From positions 1-42,715 of the forward strand of contig CAJULP010000085.1 in NCBI GenBank assembly GCA_910587295.1: a stretch of 42,715 nucleotides of DNA. Reading direction: 5' to 3'. The notes under the pieces are model-generated. The model was not told the origin of the DNA and made no database searches. It worked only from the letters and a program-made list of their open reading frames with translations. This document shows positions 1 to 8,484 of this stretch, piece after piece. The position numbers and the translations under genes were made by a program. The stretch comes from an uncultured Lachnospiraceae bacterium (GTDB lineage: Bacteria > Bacillota > Clostridia > Lachnospirales > Lachnospiraceae). The first letter of the stretch is position 1; every line of letters begins with the position of its first letter.

Positions 1-6
1 AGATGA

Positions 7-336
7 AAAATCTACGTCACCACGCTCGGATAAAGCATTCGCGAAATGGTTCCTTAAGATTTTTCATCATATTAGGGCTGGTTTATTGGCTCATGTAAGT
101 CCAACTGGCTCTTCGACTAGATTTCTGACCACTACGTAGCTAGCTATTTGACGCAATGTGGCATAGATAATGCTATTAGCGGCAGCCAGTTAAGTAGTGG
201 CTTCGCATTTAGTTGAATGTTTTGTTGGGTTAGTGTTAGCCAAAAACTCGAAGGGAAGGAAAGAAAAATCTTAAGGAACCATTTCGCGAACGCTTTATCG
301 AGCGTGGCGACGTAGATTTTCCTTTCCTTCCCTTCG
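7..336. repeat. Long inverted-repeat element upstream of aroA
   Basis: Bases 7-65 and 263-320 are near-perfect reverse complements (about 56 of 59 positions; two substitutions and one extra G in the left arm), separated by 197 bases. The right arm also sits inside a second hairpin: 249-270 pairs with 315-336 with one mismatch, and its loop holds the palindrome TTCGCGAA (283-290). The two pairings are mutually exclusive. No convincing gene lies in 1-381: the only longer open frame there is a reading through the repeat arms with no ribosome site. The layout would fit a small non-autonomous mobile element with long terminal inverted repeats, an invertible segment, or a structured RNA. The sequence alone does not separate these. 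Confidence 0.8.
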
Positions 337-447
337 GGCATTTAGACAACCCCTTTAACCCAACTAAACGGGAATTTAGGGGTGGGCAGACGGCGTAAAA
401 ATTGGTATAGTAGTATGGAGAATATTTACAGGGGGGGGATGTTTACG

Positions 448-1752
448 ATGATCACAGAATACAAGGTCAGTAAGATAGAAAATGCAAGGGAAATCCGAGT
501 CCAGGTTCCAGGTTCTAAAAGTATCACAAACCGGGCTCTTCTGCTTGCGGCTTTATCAGATAAAAAATGTATTTTGAAGGGAGTTTTGTTTAGTGATGAT
601 TCCCGCGGTTTTTTGGATTGTCTGTTAAAGTTAGGGTTTCAGATAGAAATTTGCGAGGATAGGAGAGAAGTTACGATACAGGGAGCTGGTGGCAAGATTC
701 CGGCAGGAAGCGGGGCCATTGATGTAAGAAGCGCAGGAACGGCTGCCAGATTTTTGACGGTGATGCTGGCTTTTGCAGGGGGAGATTATGAACTGACTGC
801 TTCCCCGCAGATGTGCCGCCGGCCGATGGAGCCGCTTTTGAGCCTGCTGGAAGAAGCGGGGGTGGAAATTTCCTATCAGGGGGAGAGGGGTCATTTCCCG
901 TTTCATATGTCTTCCCATAATTTATTTATGGAGGAGATTTCCGTTGATACAGGGGTGAGCAGTCAATTTGCCAGTGCGCTTTTGATGTCAGGCGCAATTT
1001 TGGATAAGGGATTAAAGGTAAGGCTTTCCGGAAGCCGGACGGAAGGGTCATATATTAAATTAACACTTAATATTATGGAACAATTTGGGATTTTGGTAAG
1101 ACGGGAAGGAGATTGTTGTTTTGTTCCGCATAAAAAAGATTTTGGCCTGTCAGAATATCAGATAGAACCGGATGTGTCAGGGGCGTGTTACTTTTATGCT
1201 ATGGCGCCACTTTTAAAAACGGATGTTATCGTAAAAGGTGTGCATCTGGACAGCATGCAGGGAGATATCCAATTTCTGCATGTGTTAAAAACAATGGGCT
1301 GTGATTTAATAGAGTATCCAGAAGGAGTAATGGCTGATGGCCGGATGCTGAAAGAGTATCCGGGAGTAACTTTGTCCATGAAAGATTTTTCTGACCAGAC
1401 TATGACGCTGGCGGCTATTGCCCCTTTTGCTTCTTCACCCACATTGATCAAAGATGTGGGGCATATCAGGCTGCAGGAGTCGGACCGGATATCGGCAATC
1501 CTAACGGAGCTTGGCAGGATGGGGATTTCCTGTAAGGAGGTTTTGGATGAAAATGGGATTATGATCTTGCCGGGAGAAGTGATGCCGGCAAGAGTGAAAA
1601 CTTATGAGGACCACCGGATGGCCATGGCATTTACACTGACTGGATTAAAAACGGGTGTTATCACAATTGAGGACCCACAATGCTGTAAAAAGACGTTTGA
1701 AGATTATTTTCAGATCATTGATGGGATTACTTCACAAAGCAAAGAAAGGTAA
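448..1752 (+). CDS. aroA: 3-phosphoshikimate 1-carboxyvinyltransferase (EPSP synthase)
   Basis: Joins shikimate-3-phosphate and phosphoenolpyruvate to give EPSP, the sixth step of the shikimate pathway to chorismate and aromatic amino acids; cytosolic. Family motifs are visible: PGSKSITNRALLLAAL near residue 21, the PEP-binding SAGTAARF segment, CRRPMEPLL, GSRTEGSYIK and the late YEDHRMAMAF. The usual HIRxKETDR motif reads HIRLQESDR. At 434 residues it is full length. I chose the ATG at 448 because a G-rich ribosome site (CAGGGGGGGG, 430-438) is spaced about nine bases from it; ATG 439 overlaps that site, and the open frame extends upstream to a GTG at 382 without support. It is followed nine bases later by hflX and probably shares its transcript. 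It is the only shikimate-pathway gene in the window. Confidence 0.93.
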   Translation: MITEYKVSKIENAREIRVQVPGSKSITNRALLLAALSDKKCILKGVLFSDDSRGFLDCLLKLGFQIEICEDRREVTIQGAGGKIPAGSGAIDVRSAGTAARFLTVMLAFAGGDYELTASPQMCRRPMEPLLSLLEEAGVEISYQGERGHFPFHMSSHNLFMEEISVDTGVSSQFASALLMSGAILDKGLKVRLSGSRTEGSYIKLTLNIMEQFGILVRREGDCCFVPHKKDFGLSEYQIEPDVSGACYFYAMAPLLKTDVIVKGVHLDSMQGDIQFLHVLKTMGCDLIEYPEGVMADGRMLKEYPGVTLSMKDFSDQTMTLAAIAPFASSPTLIKDVGHIRLQESDRISAILTELGRMGISCKEVLDENGIMILPGEVMPARVKTYEDHRMAMAFTLTGLKTGVITIEDPQCCKKTFEDYFQIIDGITSQSKER

Positions 1753-1761
1753 GGAGAATTT

Positions 1762-3057
1762 ATGGATAAAATGAATGAAAAAGAACCTTTAGAGAACTTG
1801 GAGAGGGTTCTTTTAGCAGGGGTGGATACCGGTGAAGGGCAGGAAGAGTTTGAACGGTCCATGGAAGAATTGGCGGACTTAGCAAAAGCCTGTGAAATGG
1901 AACCGGTGGGGATGATCACTCAAAAGATGGAAGGAATCAATAAAAGCCTGTATCTGGGCAGTGGTAAGACAGCCGAGACGGCAGAGGCGGCAAAGATGTT
2001 GGAGGCGGAACTGGTAATCTTTAATGACACCTTAACTCCGTCACAGTTAAGGAACCTCCAGGAGGAGTTGAAAATGCCGGTGATGGACCGTACAAATCTG
2101 ATTCTGGATATTTTTGAAAAGAGGGCAAGGACGAGAGAAGCAAGACTGCAGGTAGAGTCGGCGAGACTGCAATATTTACTGCCAAGACTTGTGGGAATGC
2201 ATGAGGCTTTGACAAGACAGGGGGGAACCAGCGGGAGTATGAGCAGCCGTGGCGCCGGGGAAAAGAAGCTGGAACTTGACAGAAGGCGGATAGAGCATCG
2301 GATTACGGAATTAGACAGAGAGTTAGAAGAAGTTTCCAAAGAGCGGGAGACCCAGAGGAAAAAAAGGCAGAAGTCAGGGATTCCGTTAGTAGCGCTGGTT
2401 GGATATACGAATGCAGGAAAGTCTACCATCCTGAACCGGATGATTCACAAGCATGGCATGGATGAGGAAAAGAAAGTGTTGGAGAAGGATATGCTTTTCG
2501 CAACATTGGACACCTCCGTACGGCGTATTTGCACGGGGAATAACCGGGATTTTCTCTTATCTGATACGGTTGGATTTGTTCATAAATTGCCCCATGGGCT
2601 GGTGAAGGCATTTAGGGCAACGCTTTTGGAACTAAAGACGGCGGATCTGCTTTTGCAGGTGGTAGATTATTCGGATCCTCATTATGAAAAGCATATGGAA
2701 ACCACCAGGGAAACAATCACACAATTAGGGGCGGGGCATATTCCAATGATCACTGTCTTTAATAAATCTGACCGTGTGGATGACTGTATAGCATATCCGA
2801 AAACAGTAGGCGATAAGATTTATATATCCGCAAAGGAGGATGTCTCTCTCGAAATGCTGACAGAGCTGATCCTTGATAAGGTTTATGATAATTTCAAAGA
2901 AATGGAACTCCTGGTTCCCTACGAAAAAGGACAGGTGGTATCTTACTTTATGGAAAATGCTCATGTGTTATCGGTGGAATACGAAAAGGAAGGAACAAGG
3001 CTTAAAGTCATGTGCCATCCTGGAGATAAGGAGAAATACGGCTGTTATGAAAAGTGA
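1762..3057 (+). CDS. hflX: GTPase HflX
   Basis: Ribosome-associated GTPase that in studied bacteria splits or rescues stalled 70S ribosomes. The N-terminal HflX domain (about residues 15-180) includes the QGGTSGSMSSRGAGE glycine-rich segment and a helical stretch rich in E/R, then the G domain: G1 GYTNAGKST at 214-222, G3 DTVGF followed by the family signature HKLPHGLVKAFRATL, and G4 NKSD. A length of 431 residues is normal. The start ATG has AAGGAG overlapping the aroA stop codon, suggesting translational coupling. The last 11 bases overlap the start of rluF, so aroA-hflX-rluF read as one operon. Confidence 0.95.
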   Translation: MDKMNEKEPLENLERVLLAGVDTGEGQEEFERSMEELADLAKACEMEPVGMITQKMEGINKSLYLGSGKTAETAEAAKMLEAELVIFNDTLTPSQLRNLQEELKMPVMDRTNLILDIFEKRARTREARLQVESARLQYLLPRLVGMHEALTRQGGTSGSMSSRGAGEKKLELDRRRIEHRITELDRELEEVSKERETQRKKRQKSGIPLVALVGYTNAGKSTILNRMIHKHGMDEEKKVLEKDMLFATLDTSVRRICTGNNRDFLLSDTVGFVHKLPHGLVKAFRATLLELKTADLLLQVVDYSDPHYEKHMETTRETITQLGAGHIPMITVFNKSDRVDDCIAYPKTVGDKIYISAKEDVSLEMLTELILDKVYDNFKEMELLVPYEKGQVVSYFMENAHVLSVEYEKEGTRLKVMCHPGDKEKYGCYEK

Positions 3058-3775
3058 AAGATTAAATAAATATCTTGCTTCCTGCGGGGTGTGTTCAAGA
3101 AGGGATGCGGACCGGCTGATTGATCAAGGGAGGGTCAGCGTAAATGGGGAAACGGCGGTTATGGGGATGCTGGTATCTGATAATGACCAGATTTTAGTAA
3201 ACGGAAAGCCGGTCCGGGAGAAGAATAAAAAGGTAGTGTTTGCTTATCATAAACCTGTCGGGGTAGTCTGTACGGAAAAAGACCGGTTTGCAGATAAGAA
3301 AATAACGGATATGGTGAAGTTTCCGGTACGCGTCACCTATGCGGGGAGACTTGACAAGGATTCGGAAGGGCTGATCTTGCTGACAAATGACGGGGATCTG
3401 ATTCGGGCAATGATGTCGGGCAGTGCAGGGCATGAAAAAGAGTATATTGTGAAGGTAAATAGAGAAATAACAGACGATTTTCTTGATAAAATGAGAAATG
3501 GAGTTCTCTTACAGGAACTAAATGTAACAACAAGACCCTGTAAGGCAGAAAGGTTAGGCAAGTTTACGTTTCGCATTGTCCTGACTCAAGGGGTCAATAG
3601 ACAGATACGCAGAATGACGAAAGAACTCGGATACCGCGTCCAGGCAATCACAAGGGTGCGTGTCGTAAATATCCGGCTTGCAAATTTGAAGCCAGGGCAA
3701 TATCGCCGGATTTCCGGAAATGAATTGCATATGTTATATTATTTGTGCGGCATGGAATGTGAGGATAAAGACTAA
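3047..3775 (+). CDS. rluF: 23S rRNA pseudouridine synthase, RluF-like
   Basis: Converts a uridine of 23S rRNA to pseudouridine. An S4 RNA-binding domain occupies about residues 1-60 (RLNKYLASCGVCSRRDADRL), followed by the RsuA/RluB/E/F catalytic domain with GRLDKDSEGLILLTNDGD carrying the catalytic aspartate, and the NRQIRRM motif. The HEKEYIVKV stretch, the spacing and the C-terminal end resemble RluF more than RluB or RsuA; this subtype call is from memory of the family. The ATG at 3047 lies inside the end of hflX and starts exactly at the S4 domain, giving 242 residues. A longer frame reaching back to 2873 only translates hflX out of frame. AAGGAG lies 13 bases upstream, an unusually long spacing that suggests coupling to hflX translation. 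Confidence 0.88.
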   Translation: MKSERLNKYLASCGVCSRRDADRLIDQGRVSVNGETAVMGMLVSDNDQILVNGKPVREKNKKVVFAYHKPVGVVCTEKDRFADKKITDMVKFPVRVTYAGRLDKDSEGLILLTNDGDLIRAMMSGSAGHEKEYIVKVNREITDDFLDKMRNGVLLQELNVTTRPCKAERLGKFTFRIVLTQGVNRQIRRMTKELGYRVQAITRVRVVNIRLANLKPGQYRRISGNELHMLYYLCGMECEDKD

Positions 3776-3940
3776 AAAATCACAAAATCTTGTGTCGCAG
3801 CAGAATAGATATTGTAGATTGAGGGTTAGAATTTTGGCAGGAACAAGTTATGTAAATCAGAACAAAAATAATGACAGAATGAAAATAATATATCGGTAAA
3901 GCAATAAATTTGTTTAAAAAACGGGTTTTATTGAAAATAT

Positions 3941-3973
3941 GTGTGACGGAAATTGGATCGTGTGTGACGGAAA
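3941..3973 (+). promoter_or_regulatory. Two-turn direct repeat upstream of ligA
   Basis: The 12-mer GTGTGACGGAAA occurs at 3941-3952 and again at 3962-3973, exactly 21 bases apart, which is two helical turns. It lies 22 bases before the ligA start, in an AT-rich gap (3776-3994) that otherwise shows only a short hairpin CACAA-AATC-TTGTG (3781-3794) after rluF and no confident -35/-10 pair. The spacing is what a same-face dimeric DNA-binding protein would need, so it is a candidate operator. No regulator is identified. Confidence 0.4.
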
Positions 3974-3994
3974 ACTTGCATAAATGGAGGTAAT

Positions 3995-5956
3995 ATGATG
4001 GAAGATTATCAAATACGGGCGGAGGAAATGGTAAAACGGCTGAATGAAGCGTCAGATGCCTACTATAACGGAAGGGAAGAACTGATGTCAAACTATGAGT
4101 GGGACAGTCTGTTCGATGAATTGGTATCTTTAGAGGCTGAAACAGGTTTTATTCTTCCGGACAGTCCTACCCAGAATACCGGATATGAGGAAAATAATGG
4201 GGAAAAGGAACCCCATGAGTTCCCGGCTCTTTCCCTGGCGAAGACAAAACAGGTAGCAGAACTGCAAAAGTGGGCGGAGGATAGGCCGATTTGGCTGTCT
4301 TGGAAACTAGATGGGCTGACCTTGGTCCTTACTTATGATAATGGAAAGCTTACCAAAATTTTAACAAGAGGGAATGGAATCATAGGAACCAATATTACTT
4401 ATTTAAAAAATGTGATCCAAGGCTTTCCGCTTAACATTCCGTATAAAAAGCATATGGTGGTCAGAGGGGAGGCTGTGATTTCCTATACCGATTTTGAGCT
4501 GATCAATGATACTATAGAAGATGACGAGAAATATGCGAACCCAAGAAACTTAGCTTCCGGTACGTTAAGTCTGGATGATCCGGAAAAGGTGAAGGAGCGG
4601 CATGTGTATTTTCATGCGTTTACCCTGGTGTACCTGGAAGATGAGATGATATCCTGGGGGGAGCGGATGCGTTTTCTTGAGAAGGAAGGGTTTACGGTAG
4701 TGGAGCGGGAAGCGGTCTCATCGGAAACAATTTCGGCTGTTATTGATAAATGGACAGAAAAAGTAGAAACAGGGAAGATGGATCTTCCGGTGGATGGTCT
4801 GGTGATTTGTTTTGACGATACGGAATATGCCGCTTCGGGAAGTGTTACCGGCCATCATGCCGCAAGGGCAGGCTATGCGTTTAAATGGCAGGATGTTTCT
4901 GCGAAGTCAAGATTAGACCATATTGAGTGGTCTTGTGCCACTTCCACCATTTCACCGGTGGCGGTATTTGAACCGGTGCAGCTGGAAGGTACTACGGTTT
5001 CCCGGGCTTCCCTCTGCAATATCAGTGAAATGGAACGGCTGGGGATCGGCGAAAAGTGCATGGTGGAGGTGATAAAAGCAAACAAGATCATCCCTAAATG
5101 TATTGCCGTTATGGAATCATCGGGAAGCTTTCAGATTCCGGAGAGTTGTCCGGTCTGTGGGGCAAAGACGGAGGTCCGTAAAAGTCCAAGAAGCAATACA
5201 AAAACATTGCATTGCACCAATCCGGACTGCAGCGCAAAACATGTAAAAAAATTCACCCGTTTTGTCAGCAAATCAGGTATGGATATAGACGGGCTTTCCG
5301 TCCAGACCATTTTAAGGTTTATGAATGAAGGTTTTCTCTCGGAGTTCGCGGATATTTACCATTTATGGGAACATGCCGATACCATTCGCCAGATGGACGG
5401 ATTTGGGGATAAATCATGTGAAAATCTGATCAAAGCTATTGAAAAGAGCAGGCAGGTGCATCCGGTGAACTTTATCTATGCCCTTTGCATTCCCATGATC
5501 GGCATTGACGCAGGAAAAAAGATGATTGCGGAAAACGGGTTTGACGGGTTTATGGAACGCATGGAGACCGGGCAGGGGTTTGAAGAGATTTTGGGGATAG
5601 GGCCTGAAAAATCACGGTCCGCAATAGAATGGTATGAGAATGAACAGAACAAATCATCCTTGAAAGCATTGTTAAAAGAGGTTACAATAGAAAAAGTAGT
5701 GCCATCCTCTAAGGCGGACGGCAAATGCAAAGGGCTGACCTTTGTCATCACAGGTGATGTGCATCACTATAAAAATCGGGATGAGTTTAAGGCTTATGTG
5801 GAAGCCATGGGCGGTAAGGTGACAGGGAGTGTTACGGGAAAGACGGACTATCTTGTGAATAATGATGCCCAGTCCACCTCATCGAAAAACCGGAAAGCGG
5901 CACAGCTTGGGGTTCCGGTCATTACGGAAGATGAATTTGTGGAACGGTTTGGGTAA
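3995..5956 (+). CDS. ligA: NAD-dependent DNA ligase, divergent LigA type
   Basis: Seals nicks in duplex DNA using NAD. Domains in order: an Ia-like N-terminal region (about 1-60), the adenylation domain with the nucleophile lysine in KLDG (K104) and NPRNLASGTL, an OB fold (PVAVFEPVQLEGTTVSRASL), a four-cysteine zinc finger (CPVC...C...C), helix-hairpin-helix repeats, and a C-terminal BRCT domain (GLTFVITGDV to TDYLVNND). A length of 653 residues is normal, so it is complete. In the Ia segment, where LigA usually has D-A-E-Y-D for NMN contact, this protein has NYEWD, so two of those residues are replaced. GGAGG lies four bases from ATG 3995 and seven from the next ATG (3998), so the true start may be 3998. 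It is followed by metA but spaced as an independent gene upstream. Confidence 0.9.
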   Translation: MMEDYQIRAEEMVKRLNEASDAYYNGREELMSNYEWDSLFDELVSLEAETGFILPDSPTQNTGYEENNGEKEPHEFPALSLAKTKQVAELQKWAEDRPIWLSWKLDGLTLVLTYDNGKLTKILTRGNGIIGTNITYLKNVIQGFPLNIPYKKHMVVRGEAVISYTDFELINDTIEDDEKYANPRNLASGTLSLDDPEKVKERHVYFHAFTLVYLEDEMISWGERMRFLEKEGFTVVEREAVSSETISAVIDKWTEKVETGKMDLPVDGLVICFDDTEYAASGSVTGHHAARAGYAFKWQDVSAKSRLDHIEWSCATSTISPVAVFEPVQLEGTTVSRASLCNISEMERLGIGEKCMVEVIKANKIIPKCIAVMESSGSFQIPESCPVCGAKTEVRKSPRSNTKTLHCTNPDCSAKHVKKFTRFVSKSGMDIDGLSVQTILRFMNEGFLSEFADIYHLWEHADTIRQMDGFGDKSCENLIKAIEKSRQVHPVNFIYALCIPMIGIDAGKKMIAENGFDGFMERMETGQGFEEILGIGPEKSRSAIEWYENEQNKSSLKALLKEVTIEKVVPSSKADGKCKGLTFVITGDVHHYKNRDEFKAYVEAMGGKVTGSVTGKTDYLVNNDAQSTSSKNRKAAQLGVPVITEDEFVERFG

Positions 5957-6001
5957 GACCATGGTCAGGCGATAGAAGAAAAATGAATGGAGTGAATGGA
6001 G

Positions 6002-6907
6002 ATGCCGATCAAAGTACAAAGCGGTCTTCCCGCTAAGGGGATACTGGAGAATGAAAATATATTTGTAATGGATGAATACCGTGCCATGCATCAGGATATC
6101 CGTCCGTTGCAGATTTGCATCTTAAACTTAATGCCGGTGAAGCAGGACACGGAGCTGCAGCTTCTGCGGGTGCTTTCCAATACACCTTTGCATATAGACG
6201 TGTCTTTTATGAAGATGAACAGCCATGTTTCGTTAAATACACCAATCCATCATTTAAACCGGTTTTATAATACTTTTAACGAATTACGTAACAGGCGTTT
6301 TGATGGCCTGATCATTACAGGGGCGCCGGTGGAACAGATTCCTTTTGAGGAGGTGGATTATTGGCCGGAACTTTGTGAAATTATGGAATGGACAAAGGAC
6401 CATGTGACCTCTACTTTCCATATTTGCTGGGGCGCTCAGGCCGGGCTTTATTATCATTACGGAATGGAAAAGGTGATGCTGCCGGAAAAGCTGTTTGGCG
6501 TGTTTGAACATAAAGTGATGAACCGGAAAATCCCTTTGGTGCGGGGGTTTGATGATTATTTCTATATCCCCCACAGCAGGCATACGGCGGTCCGCAGTGA
6601 GGAGATCCACGCCTGCAGTGATCTGACGGTTTTGGCGGAATCTGAGGAAGCAGGTGTGTTCCTTTGCATGACGGAAGGCGGGAAGCAGATTTTTATCATG
6701 GGTCATCCTGAGTATGACAGGTATACCTTGCATAATGAATATATCAGGGATAAGGAAAAGGGATTGCCGATCAAGATTCCTAAGAACTATTACCCTGAGG
6801 ATGATGACACGAAAAAGCCGGCGCTGCAGTGGAGGTCCCACAGCAATGATCTGTACAGTAACTGGCTGAATTATTACGTATATCAGGTGACTCCTTATGA
6901 GTTGTAG
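6002..6907 (+). CDS. metA: Homoserine O-acetyltransferase (MetA family)
   Basis: Acylates homoserine as the first committed step of methionine synthesis. Starting at ATG 6002 (GGAG nine bases upstream; an in-frame ATG at 5996 is too close to it), residue numbering falls exactly on the family landmarks: catalytic Cys142 in FHICWGAQAG, His235 and Glu237 in MGHPEYD. Residue 111 is glutamate (TGAPVE); published work on Bacillus cereus MetA showed that Glu111 specifies acetyl-CoA, whereas Gly111 of the E. coli enzyme specifies succinyl-CoA. I therefore call acetyltransferase despite the succinyltransferase-like fold; products are often mislabelled. At 301 residues it is full length. The 205 bases after it contain no clear gene or terminator. 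Confidence 0.93.
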   Translation: MPIKVQSGLPAKGILENENIFVMDEYRAMHQDIRPLQICILNLMPVKQDTELQLLRVLSNTPLHIDVSFMKMNSHVSLNTPIHHLNRFYNTFNELRNRRFDGLIITGAPVEQIPFEEVDYWPELCEIMEWTKDHVTSTFHICWGAQAGLYYHYGMEKVMLPEKLFGVFEHKVMNRKIPLVRGFDDYFYIPHSRHTAVRSEEIHACSDLTVLAESEEAGVFLCMTEGGKQIFIMGHPEYDRYTLHNEYIRDKEKGLPIKIPKNYYPEDDDTKKPALQWRSHSNDLYSNWLNYYVYQVTPYEL

Positions 6908-7112
6908 GAAATTTTACTCAGAACTTGGGAGAGTAGAAGGGGAAAAATGCAGCATGGAATCATAAGAACCCGGACTGAGGGCAGTGGCACGGATAACAGA
7001 AGTGTGGTAACTTAAAGATACCATAAATCCATATGGAAGAGTTATTTTTACGATAGAACTTTATACTCTCAAGTAAAAGAAAAGTGGCATAAATAATTTG
7101 GAGATTATGATT

Positions 7113-7742
7113 ATGAGAGATACAGCTATAGAGATGGCTAAAAGGATGTTAGTGGATAGTATATGGAAAAGTGCTAATCTTGAAGGGCTGGGAACCACGT
7201 TCCCAAAGACGGAAGCAATCCTTGCAAATGCTCCTACAACCACAAAAACAGAAGAAGTATTATTTGTAATTAATATGAAACGAGCGTGGCAGTTTCTTTT
7301 AGATAATCTTGAATATAATAATTGTATTATGTTGCTGCGAGAGTTTGATAAAATTGTTGGGGAATTACTTTTTAGTTATGCTGGTGAAATAAGAACAATT
7401 CCTGTACAGATTGGCGGTACATCTTGGGAACCTGAGATACCTCATACTGGAATTATTATGGAATCAATTAATGAAATAGAGCGGATAGAGGATCTTGAAT
7501 TAAGAGCGCTAAAATATTTTTGCTATATTGCACGGACGCAAATGTTTATTGATGGAAATAAGCGAGTGGCACAGCTTATGGCTAATAAAGTGCTTATTGA
7601 ATATAATATAGGTATTTTTCAAATACCTATTGAGAAGTTGGAGGAATTTAAGGGGCTGCTGATAGATTTTTATGAGACTGGAAATGATGCAAAAATCATA
7701 GGATTCATGAAGGAATGTTGTATTAGAAGAATACAAGTATAA
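7113..7742 (+). CDS. Fic-family protein with altered active-site motif
   Basis: Fic proteins usually transfer AMP or another nucleotide part to a target hydroxyl. The fold signature is present at 143-151 as QMFIDGNKR; in the canonical HxFx(D/E)GN(K/G)R the first residue is the catalytic histidine, here glutamine, so classic AMPylation may be lost or changed. The N-terminus carries S20-A-N-L-E-G25, matching the inhibitory (S/T)xxxE(G/N) helix of class II Fic proteins, in which the glutamate blocks the nucleotide site. The start is ATG 7113 (GGAG nine bases upstream); TTG 7098 and ATG 7107 are poorer. The codon use is more AT-rich than its neighbours and it abuts decayed genes, which points to acquired DNA. 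No antitoxin-like partner is adjacent. Confidence 0.85.
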   Translation: MRDTAIEMAKRMLVDSIWKSANLEGLGTTFPKTEAILANAPTTTKTEEVLFVINMKRAWQFLLDNLEYNNCIMLLREFDKIVGELLFSYAGEIRTIPVQIGGTSWEPEIPHTGIIMESINEIERIEDLELRALKYFCYIARTQMFIDGNKRVAQLMANKVLIEYNIGIFQIPIEKLEEFKGLLIDFYETGNDAKIIGFMKECCIRRIQV

Positions 7743-7750
7743 AGGGTTAA

Positions 7751-8111
7751 CTGGCGAGGAGCATCCTATATAATAATTGTCATTTTGATGGGGGTATTTA
7801 TATTGTAGTACATTCTGGCAGCCGGCATTTGGGGTTAGAAGTTGCAAATTATTATCAGGAAGAAGGTTATAAGTCATTAAATGGTTTTACTAAAAAAGAT
7901 ATTGATAATTTGATTGTTGATTTGAAAGTCCAGGGAAGAGAACACGAAATCCAGAGAAGTATTTCTGCCTTAAAAAATACAAAAAGAACTAATGTTCCAA
8001 AACAGTTGGCGTATGAAAGGTATGGATGATATTGTGAAAAATATTGGCGATACAGTAAATATTATTGATATCATAAAGCCGATATATAATTTTAAGGCTG
8101 GTGGTGATTAA
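7751..8111 (+). pseudogene. rtcB: Decayed RtcB-type RNA ligase fragment
   Basis: Reading 7751-8029 without requiring a start codon gives a segment containing YIVVHSGSRHLG, ANYYQEEGYKSLN and LKVQGREHEI, recognisable as the middle of RtcB, the GTP-dependent 3'-phosphate RNA ligase; the HSGSR stretch belongs to its active-site region. That frame stops at 8027-8029. A second frame from about 8013 to 8111 gives MDDIVKNIGDTVNIIDIIKP followed by IYNFKAGGD, the C-terminal end of the same family. The N-terminal part and the stretch between the two segments (including later metal-binding residues) are missing, so this is a truncated relic with an internal deletion. The join lies near GCGTATGAAAGG. It starts directly after the Fic gene stop codon. 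Confidence 0.75.
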
Positions 8112-8201
8112 AACATAAAACGATACGTATTAACAAAAGACGAGAAAACAAAAATTTTGATTACAATAATGTAAGTCCAGTTAAAAAACTGTAAAAACTG
8201 C

Positions 8202-8473
8202 ATGGCCAGTACATCATGGGAAGAAATTGGAATATCTAACGATTTCCTTTTTGGGAAGGCCATGCAGCAACTGTCAGCAAGGAATTGAAGGCTTTTTTGG
8301 ATTATGCAGCGGGAAAAAGGCCGGATGATGGCTTTGTAAAAAAGTTGGAGGAAGCAGTAAAAGAAGCAAAAAAGAACAGAGAATGGAGGCATGAATATAT
8401 GACCTTATTGATGCGTGATCAGGAAAATATAGAAAAAGGAATCGAGCAGGGTATTTGGGGAACGGTATCTTAG
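8202..8473 (+). pseudogene. Remnant of a Rpn/PD-(D/E)XK transposase-like gene
   Basis: ATG 8202 opens a 28-residue frame beginning MASTSWEEIGISNDFLFGKA, typical of the N-terminus of the Rpn/PD-(D/E)XK nuclease transposase family common in gut Clostridia. In another frame, up to the stop at 8471-8473, comes the family's C-terminal part (LKAFLDYAAGK, FVKKLEEAVKEAK, EWRHEYMTLL, IEKGIEQG). The nuclease core between them is deleted, so the gene is dead. Together with the rtcB relic it marks 7743-8480 as a decaying accessory patch. The family assignment is from recognised sequence texture, not a search. Confidence 0.7.
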
Positions 8474-8484
8474 GTAAACAAGCA

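Noticed and set aside
144..341. 65-codon open frame on the minus strand in the first 340 bases
   Set aside because: It runs through the inverted-repeat arms, has no ribosome site, and its composition follows the repeat rather than a protein.
2873..3046. Upstream extension of the rluF frame
   Set aside because: It lies inside hflX in another frame; the S4 domain starts exactly at the ATG at 3047.
5957..5966. Perfect palindrome GACCATGGTC after ligA
   Set aside because: Ten bases is too short to stand out in 42 kb, and it has no T-run or repeated partner.
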